Part shown: positions 57,035 through 64,000 of the stretch, one piece after another
Layout: each line of letters starts with the position of its first letter
Numbering within the stretch: position 1 is the stretch's first letter
Assembly: GCF_050003625.1 (NCBI RefSeq)
Contig: NC_134398.1
Span: 58,117,641 to 58,181,640, forward strand
Direction of reading: 5' to 3'
DNA from: Haematobia irritans
Lineage: Eukaryota > Arthropoda > Insecta > Diptera > Muscidae
Length of the DNA: 64,000 nt
Position numbers and translations under genes: made by a program
Notes under the pieces: model-generated
What the model was told of the DNA's origin: nothing
Seen by the model: only the letters and a program-made list of their open reading frames with translations
Databases searched by the model: none

Positions 57035-57380
57035 TTTTGTTTCAAACACAACAAATTAATTTTTAATTGGAACTGCTTCAGTTGATATATCAACCACCAA
57101 TATGAATTAAAAACTTAAATTATCCGATTAAATATTTAATTGACTCTAGTAATTATTATTAGTTAATTTTTAAATTTTCATTAAAAAGCCAATAGAATCA
57201 ATTATAACATACCTTTAATTGAAAAAATTTTCAAATGCAATTAAAATTAGAAATTTAGATTTTATTTGATCTTTCTTTTTTATTAAATAGAAAATAATTA
57301 TTCAACGACCTCAAGCTTGAATAATTATTTTCTATTTAATGCAATTAAAACTTTATTTGAAAAATGTTTTTTTCTATGTA
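57035..57380. mobile_element. AT-rich MITE-like element with AATTAA words
   Basis: Contains TTAATTTTTAATTGGAAC, TTCAAGCTTGAATAATTATT and a 21-bp near-palindrome near 57,287-57,340 (AAATAGAAAATAATTATT in both orientations). It is similar in composition and words to 11,248-11,540. Boundaries are uncertain. Confidence 0.45.
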
Positions 57381-57395
57381 CGATTATGAATCTGT

Positions 57396-57992
57396 ACACA
57401 GAAAAAAGTCTGTTATAAAATTGATACTAAAATGAACTAATTATTATTAAAAAAAAATATTTTGTTTTAGTTTATTTTTAAAATCTTGTAAGAAATTTTC
57501 CCCAGCCCAACGATTTTTTCTTTATTCCAAGTATGTCTCAAAAATTTTATGAACTAAATGACAGTAAAATTTCAATGACATACACATTACTTCAATTCTA
57601 ACTAAAACAGAAGAAGTTTTTCGTACACTTCTCAAAAATAGTAAGAATGAACTACAGCGTAGTTAAAATGGGAATGATCAAGCGCCTAAGATTTTTTCTT
57701 TATTTTTAGTTAATTTTTTTCTTTTCGAGAAAGATGCATTGCGTTAATGGTAATTACAAATTCAAAAATGTTGGAAAATGTTTGTTAATTTAACGAATCT
57801 CAAAATTTGGAATACAATTTAGTTAAATTTTCGCTCGAGTGCATTTTTCCCATATTTAATATAGTTTACTATTTTTTATGTGTATCCTGATTTTAATTTT
57901 AGTGATTCTAGACATGATGCTGCTTCTTTGGCTTGGAAACAATACCAGAATTGTTAAAATTGTTGGATCCAAGTAAACATTTTTTGAGTGAT
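57396..57992. mobile_element. CACTCAAA-family element, diverged copy
   Basis: Ends GGATCCAAGTAAACATTTTT then TGAGTG, with TTCTTTGGCTTGGAAACAAT just inside, as in the other family members. The left half is diverged. Confidence 0.55.
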
Positions 57993-58562
57993 TTGAATTT
58001 TCTAGCACGCAGTATTAGTACAATATTGACTTGAACCTTTTCACAAACTGTTTTTTTTTTATCTATACTGAAAAAATAGTAAAAAAATAAGAACACACAG
58101 TTTAACAACACTAAGTCTAGATTTCCTGCCAGATCAACAATATTCAATCGAAATGTTCACTTACTGTTTACGATTTGTATTATCTGTCCTCCTATGGTTT
58201 GTTTTGATTGTTTGTGATTTATTTAAATCACAATAATAATCATGTGGTGTTGGATGCATGTATGCATCTGATATTGTACGAATTTCATGTTATGAGAAAA
58301 TTAATAAATTTATTATGTACGTGTTTAAATAATTACATGTATAGTGGCTATTATTAAATTTAACACGCAAGTGTTCGGATGTATTATTTGTAATTTTTTC
58401 TTCTCGTTGCTGTTCGCAATTATGTCTGCATGTTAACCAAAATTTCAACATTTATGTATGTTAGCATAATAAAGAATGAAGTTAAATTTAAGTTTATTTA
58501 TAAACATACCACAAATATGGTACTTTCTAAAAATCTATTTAACCACAATTTTTAGTGTTAAA
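57993..58562. other. No recognisable feature
   Basis: AT-rich. No ORF or terminal repeat is supported. Confidence 0.45.
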
Positions 58563-60573
58563 CAAGTATATACGGCCGTAAGTTCGGCCAGGCCGAATCT
58601 TATGTACCCTCCACCATGGATTGCGTAGGAACTTCTACTAAAGGCTGTCATCCACAATCGAATTACTTGGGTTGCGATAACACTTGCCGATGGCAAGGTA
58701 TCGTAAAACTTTTTAACACTGTCTTCTAAATTGTAAGTTAGCCCATACGGGGTATATATTAAACAAAAAAAAGGCCTATTAAATACGTATATAATCTAGT
58801 TTGACAAAATTTTCTATAGAAATAAAATGTTGACAAAATTTTCTATAGAAATGAAACCTTGACAAAATTTTCTATAGAAATAAAATTTTGACAAAATTTT
58901 CTATAGAAATAAAAATTTGACAAAATTTTCTATAGAAATAAAAACTTGACAAAATTTTCTATAGAAATAAAATGTTGACAAAATTTTCTATGGAAGTAAA
59001 ATGTTGACAAAATTTTCTATAGCAATACAATTTTGACAAAAATTTCCATAGAAATAAAATGTTGACAAAATTTTGTATAGAAATGAAATTTTGACAAAAT
59101 TTTGTATAGAAATAAAATGTTGACAAAATTTTCTATAGAAATAAAATTTTGACAAACATTTCTATAGAAATAAACTTTTGACAAAACTTTCTATAGAAAT
59201 GAAATTTTAACAAAACTTTCTATAGTAATAAAATTTGACAAAATTTTCTATGGAAATAAAGTTTTGGTATATTACAAAATTTTCTATAGAAATAAAATTT
59301 TGACAAAATTTTCTATGGAAATAAAATTTTGACAAACATTTGTATAGAAATAAACTTTTGACAAAACTTTCTATAGAAATGAAATTTTGACAAAACTTTC
59401 TATAGTAATAAAATTTGACAAAATTTTCTATGGAAATAAAGTTTTGGTAGATTATTTTTGGCGATATTGACCAATTTTTGTGTAATAAGTCATCGGCTAT
59501 ATATAACTAAAGACCGATATGGACCAATTTTTACATGGCTGTTAGAGGCCATATATTGACAAAATGTACCAAATTTCAACCGTATCGGATGACTTTTGCT
59601 CCTCCAAGGGGTTCCGGACGTCAAATCTGGGGACGGTTTATATGGGAACTATATATAATTATGGACCGATATGGACCAATTTTTGCATGGTTGTTAGAGA
59701 CCATATACTAACACCATGTACCAAATTTCAACTGGATCGGATGAATTTTGCTCTTCCAAGAGGCTCCGGAGGTCAAATCTGAGGATCGGTTTATATGGGG
59801 GCTATATATAATTATGGACCGATATGGACCAATTTTTGCATGGTTATTAGAGGCCGTAAACTAACATCAGGTACCAAATTTCAACCGGATCGGATGAATT
59901 TTGCCCCTCCAAGAGGCTCCGGAGGTCAAATCTGGGGATCGGTTTATATGGGGGCTATATATAATTATGGACCGATATGGACCAATTTTTGCATGGTTGT
60001 TAAAAACCGTATACTAAGACCACGTACTAAATTTCAACCGGATCGGATGAATTTTGCTCCTCCAAGAGGCTCCGGTGGTCAAATCTGGGGATCGGTTTAT
60101 ATGGGGGCTATATATAATTATGGACCGATATGGACCAATTTTTGCATGGTTGTTAGAGGCCGTATACTAACATCAGGTACCAAATTTCAACCGGATCGGA
60201 TGAATTTTGCTGCTCCGGGAGGCTCCCCAAGCCAAATTTGGGGATCGGTTTATATGGGGGCTATACGTAAACGTGGTCCGATATGGCCGATTTTCAATAC
60301 CATCCGACCTACATCAATAACAACTACTTGTGCCAAGTTTCAAGTCGATAGCTTGTTTCGTTCGGAAGTTAGCGTGATTTCCACAGACGGACGGACAGCC
60401 GGACAGACGGACAGACGGACAGACGGACGGACGGACGGACATGCTTAGATCGACTCAGAATTTCACCACGACCCAGAATATATATACTTTATGGGGTCTT
60501 AGAGCAATATTTCGATGTGTTACAAACGGAATGACAAAGTTAATATACCCCCATCCTATGGTGGAGGGTATAA
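58563..60573 (+). repeat. DINE A, complete 2.0-kb reference copy
   Basis: The head is CAAGTATATACGGCCGTAAG with the TTCGGCCAGGCCGAA hairpin, then ACCATGGATTGCGTAGGAAC. A 30-bp minisatellite follows (58,799-59,452), then about five 153-bp units (ATGGGGGCTATATATAAT at 59,795, 59,948 and 60,101). The tail has a GACGGACGGACGGAC run and CCATCCTATGGTGGAGGGTA. The 217-residue ORF 59,795-60,448 runs through the array into the tail, like 7,612-8,319. Confidence 0.9.
58799..59452 (+). repeat. 30-bp minisatellite of DINE A, with 180-bp higher-order repeat
   Basis: About 22 units of TTGACAAAATTTTCTATAGA then AATAAAATTT. A block at about 59,161-59,270 recurs at 59,341-59,450 at an offset of 180 bp (six units). 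Confidence 0.92.
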
Positions 60574-61242
60574 AAATAATTGGATTTTTGAACAAAAAAA
60601 AACTACAAATAAAAAATTGTAATCGAATATTGTTAGAGTGATCATTTAACTTTGTCTAGCGAACTTTTTTAAAGTCTTTATTTGAATATATGCGAAAAGT
60701 TTTAAAAAAATCAAATAAACCAGAAGGTTGGAAAGTTGCAAACTTTCAAATTCATGTTTTCTGTTATGCATACTTACAGTTTTCTGTTATGCATACTTAC
60801 AGCCGATGATAGGGTTTTTAACCACAACTAATTTAAAGGCTATGAACTTTGAGAGCCTTTGGAAACTAACTTGGTGAATCAAGACTTACCAAATAGTCTT
60901 GATAGAAAATAAATAAGACTATCTTTCACATATTTCATACCGGGAAACAATACTGTATCCAATGTACCATATAGATAAACAATGTATTTCCTTCCACACG
61001 CACAGAAAAAACATGTTTGGACATGGTTGCCGCAGCCATTTACTGCTTATCTAGAGTATGTAATTGCCGCGAAAACCATGTATTTTGTCTTTGTAAAATT
61101 TTTTTTTTTGAGCGGAGAAAAATATATGTTGGCAATAAGCATTTAAATGGTTCTCAAATGCCACAAACATGTTCTATTATTTATATGATAGAATTTGAGA
61201 CCATTACATGGTCGGGAAAATCATGTACCTTAGATTACGATT
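60574..61242. other. No gene; contains an exact 23-bp tandem duplication
   Basis: GTTTTCTGTTATGCATACTT then ACA occurs twice in tandem (60,756-60,778 and 60,779-60,801). The ORF at 61,017-61,250 has no recognisable domain and is interrupted by an oligo-T stretch. Confidence 0.5.
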
Positions 61243-61600
61243 TAAGATAAAACAGCTTAAAATATAGGCTAAGACTTATTTTGAGGATTTAGCATCTTTG
61301 GTTTAAAGTTTTTTTGTAATTAAGAAAACATTTTTACTTTGAGGTATCCGTTATAATTTGTATTTTTAATCTGACATTTGTTTGTACGTGAATAGCTTTA
61401 TTAATATTCCTAGAAAAGAAAATAAAAATTCGATAAATGAAATCTGAATCCTAATTTTAATTTTATTGATCCTAGATTAAAGGCCAGATAGGTCGCTAAA
61501 AAAAGCCTTTATTTTACAGAAGACGCATCTTTGGCTCGGAATCAATAACAAAATCCTTAAGAGAAGGTCAAAATCTTTGGATCCATATAAAATTTTCGTT
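61243..61600. mobile_element. CACTCAAA-family element, partial
   Basis: TATCCGTTATAATTTGTATT, GTACGTGAATAGCTTTATTA and CATCTTTGGCTCGGAATCAA then TGGATCCATATAAAATTTTC. The CACTCAAA end itself is lost. Confidence 0.6.
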
Positions 61601-61801
61601 CGTTAGATAACGGAGCATTAACGGAACTTCATGAAAATGCTATGTTAGCGCTACGTTGGCTAACGAACATTTGAAATGTACAATGGAGATATCTGTCATC
61701 TTGCCTATATATTCCATATGCTAGTTATTAACTTTATTACTGAAAATTGTAGTTAAAGTTAGCAGAGCTATATGTAAATGGCCGTTAGTGTTGCTTTTCT
61801 A

Positions 61802-63088
61802 ACAGGTTGGCTGATAAGTCCCCGGTCTGACACATAGGTGGCGTCGCTAGTATTAAATGGATATTATTTTTATGTTATATAGTACCACCCTTCAAATGAT
61901 TCGTGTCAATTTGACATCTATAAGTCAATTAGTTTGTGAGATAGAGGGTCTTTTGTGAAGCAACTTTTGTTATTGTGAAAAAAATGGAAAAAAAGGAATT
62001 TCGTGTTTTGATAATTTCCTGTTTTCTGAAGGAAAAAAATACGGTGGAAACAAAAACTTGGCTTGATAATGTGTTTCCGGACTCTGCGCCAGGGAAATCA
62101 ACAATAATTGATTGGTATGCAAAATTCAAGCGTGGTGAAATGAGCACGGAGGACGGTGAACGCAGTGGACGCCCGAAAGAGGTGGTTACCGACGAAAACA
62201 TAAAAAAAACACAAAATGATTTTGAATGACCGTAAAATGAAGTTGATCGAGATAGCAGAGGCCTTAAAGATATCAAAGGAACGTGTTGGTCATATCATTC
62301 ATCAATATTTGGATATGCGGAAGCTCTGTGCAAAATGGGTGCCGCGCGAGCTCACATTTGACCAAAAACAACAACGTGTTGATGATTCTGAGCGGTGTTT
62401 GCAGCTGTTAACTCGTAATACACCCGAGTTTTTCCGTCGATATGTGACAATGGATGAAACATGGCTCCATCACTACACTCCTGAGTCCAAGCGACAGTCG
62501 GTTGAGTGGACAGCGACCGGTGAACCGTCGCCGAAGCGTCGAAAGACTCAAAAGTCCGCTAGCAAAGTAATGGCCTATGTTTTTTGGGAATGGAATAATT
62601 TTTATCGATTATCTTGAGAAAGAAAAACCATCAACAGTGACTATTATATGGCGTTATTGGGGCGTTTGAAGGTCGAAATCGCGGCAAAACGGCCCCATAT
62701 GAAGAAGAAAAAAGTGTTTTTCCACCAAGACAGCGCACCTTGCCACAAGTCATTGAGAACGATGGCAAAAATTTATGAATTGGGCTTCGAATTGCTTCCC
62801 CACCCACCGTATTCTCCATATCTGGCCCCCAGCGACTTTTTCTTGTTCTCAGACCTCAAAAGGATGCTCACAGGGAAAAAATTTGGCTGCAATGAAGAGG
62901 TGATCGTCGAAACTGGGGCCTATTTTGAGGCAAAACCGAAGGAGTACTACCAAAATGGTATCATAAAATTGGAAGGTCGTTATAATCGTTGTATCGCTCT
63001 TGAAGGGAACTATGTTGAATAATAAAAACGAATTTTGGCAAAAAATTTGTTTTTCTTTGTTAGACCGGGGACTTATCAGCCAACCTGT
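61802..63088 (+). mobile_element. Himar1-like mariner, copy 2, intact ends
   Basis: The ends ACAGGTTGGCTGATAAGTCC and, inverted, ACAGGTTGGCTGATAAGTCC (then CCGGTCT) are perfect and flanked by TA (61,800-61,801 and 63,089-63,090). The length is 1,287 bp. The transposase is broken, but the ends should still be substrates for a Himar1-type transposase. Confidence 0.93.
61984..63022 (+). pseudogene. Himar1-like mariner transposase, pseudogene 2
   Basis: The start codon frame is intact (61,984), unlike copy 1. The first domain reads KKEFRVLI..CFLK and KSTIIDWYAKFKRGEMSTED. Frame breaks: a 2-nt loss in the oligo-A after GACGAAAACAT (about 62,199), a 5-nt deletion within the GGGATGCGCATGG stretch (about 62,590), and a 1-nt loss near 62,620. 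Catalytic regions remain readable: MDETWLHHY, FHQDSAPCHK (Asn next to the second Asp changed to Ser) and LAPSDFFLF; an Asp shortly before the third site is Tyr (SPYLAPSD). It ends with a normal C-terminus GNYVE and a stop at 63,020-63,022. Confidence 0.9.
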
Positions 63089-63090
63089 TA

Positions 63091-64000
63091 TCAATCAATT
63101 CGGTATGAATTCGCAAATTATGTATGTACATGTAGTTCATTTGCTTTTCAATTGAAATTCCCTATTACGATATGCCATTCAATCAGCTATGCAAATGTAA
63201 TAACACAAAACATTTAATAGTCCTTAATGTATTACGTAAGTCAATGAGATTTTTTTTGCTTTATCACCTTCTCTTATAAAGCCCTTCGTACTGTTCTCTG
63301 GATCGTAATTTCTCATTTGTCGTTTGAATTATTTGAATTGTTTTGTGGTTGTTCTTGTTTTTGTAACAACTAAAATCCTTTACCCGTGTGTCATCCTCTA
63401 ACACACGTGTATGTGATTTTAATTGCTTTTAATGACACTCGGAAAAAAATGAAAAGGTGTTAAAAATGCCAACAACAATTTGTGTAGCATTTTCCTGTTT
63501 GTGTCAAGTCCTTGCGTTAGTTAAGCACTCTCTGTACTTCCATGGCCAACAAACTGGCTGGATGTTTTTGCGTGTCTCTGAGAACGTATGTGTGTGTTCT
63601 CTGGTATGTTTGTTCGGTATAACTGTCTATCTTTCCGGCGCTTGGAATCTCATGTGGTTGTCTGTTTGTATGACAAAGTACTTTTCGTGTCCGATTACAG
63701 CTGGTATGTATCTGCATTTGTCGACATGACCAAAACGGGCGAACAACTTCAGCAGACGTAATATGTGGAGAGTTAGAGAGTCCCCACTAAACAAAAAAAA
63801 CAAAGGACAAACAAATAAACAATCTGTACTAACACCTTCAAATGAAAACAAAAGCTTTTAAACACACATTCGCATTCCAACATGTCCCACGGTCGTTGCA
63901 TATAAGCGAAAGGGATGTGGTTTTGAAAAGATGGGTGCTAACGGCAAATTTGCTACTTCTCGATCTAGATTCAAGCCACAACGGGATATAGAAAGTTTTA
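63091..64000. other. No recognisable gene
   Basis: Less repetitive than the rest. A 90-residue plus-strand ORF (63,457-63,729) is Cys/Val-rich, and two minus-strand ORFs overlap it; none shows a domain. The region could be intron or regulatory DNA of a neighbouring gene outside the window, but nothing here proves it. Confidence 0.4.

Noticed and set aside
63457..63729. 90-residue Cys-rich ORF at the window end
   Set aside because: No signal of a known family, overlapping ORFs on both strands, and no supporting context.

Overview
The window looks like repeat-saturated intergenic or intronic DNA of a calyptrate fly. The two mariner copies carry terminal repeats and a transposase that I recognise as Himar1-like, and Himar1 was first described from the horn fly Haematobia irritans. 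Horn fly or a close stomoxyine/muscid relative is therefore my best guess. The base composition is AT-rich, there are no bacterial features, and I could not identify any host protein-coding gene, rRNA or functional tRNA gene.

Almost everything that can be named is a transposable element, often nested several deep. The dominant class is a set of three related DINE-1/HINE-like (Helentron-associated) families, called A, B and C here. Each has a conserved head (CAAGTATATACGGCCG type in A), a conserved tail (TATACCC...GTCCGTCCGTC type) and a variable centre made of 153-bp tandem repeats. A 30-bp minisatellite is often attached. Into and around these have jumped Tc1/mariner elements of several catalytic classes: DD41D with one intact ORF, DD37E, DD34E Tc1, two Himar1-like DD34D copies and a second decayed mariner. 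There are also hAT elements and MITEs with 8-bp target duplications, pogo/Tigger-like MITEs, many TA-target MITEs, tRNA-derived SINE modules, a Jockey-like reverse transcriptase remnant, and a near full-length LOA/I-group non-LTR retrotransposon with a 15-bp target duplication.

Layout. 1-5.9 kb: C and B arrays, a 30-bp minisatellite and an inserted nonautonomous element. 5.9-13.3 kb: one hAT element (8-bp target duplication, hAT dimerisation-domain remnant) swollen by DINE A, DINE B, the DD41D mariner, a SINE pair and a smaller hAT MITE; it splits a DINE C. 13.3-20.4 kb: nested MITEs and DINE B/C arrays, ending in a head-to-head A/B chimera. 20.4-25.4 kb: TA-target MITEs, a long foldback and Himar-like copy 1 inside a pogo-like MITE. 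25.5-33.9 kb: a Jockey-like RT pseudogene broken by the LOA-like retrotransposon and, almost at the same base, by a hAT carrying DINE A. 34-37.8 kb: DINE A with a higher-order repeat, then DINE B. 37.8-41.9 kb: mostly unrecognised. 41.9-45.8 kb: tandem DINE C with a deleted DD41D copy and (TA)n tracts. 46.5-52.8 kb: a large inverted duplication of a nested Tc1 element. 52.8-58.5 kb: mariner remnant, DD37E element and MITEs. 58.6-60.6 kb: the cleanest DINE A. 61.8-63.1 kb: Himar-like copy 2. The last 0.9 kb has nothing recognisable.

No cellular pathway is encoded. The interest lies in the order of insertion, which exact target duplications make readable, and in the shared 153-bp, 51-codon periodicity of three diverged DINE families.
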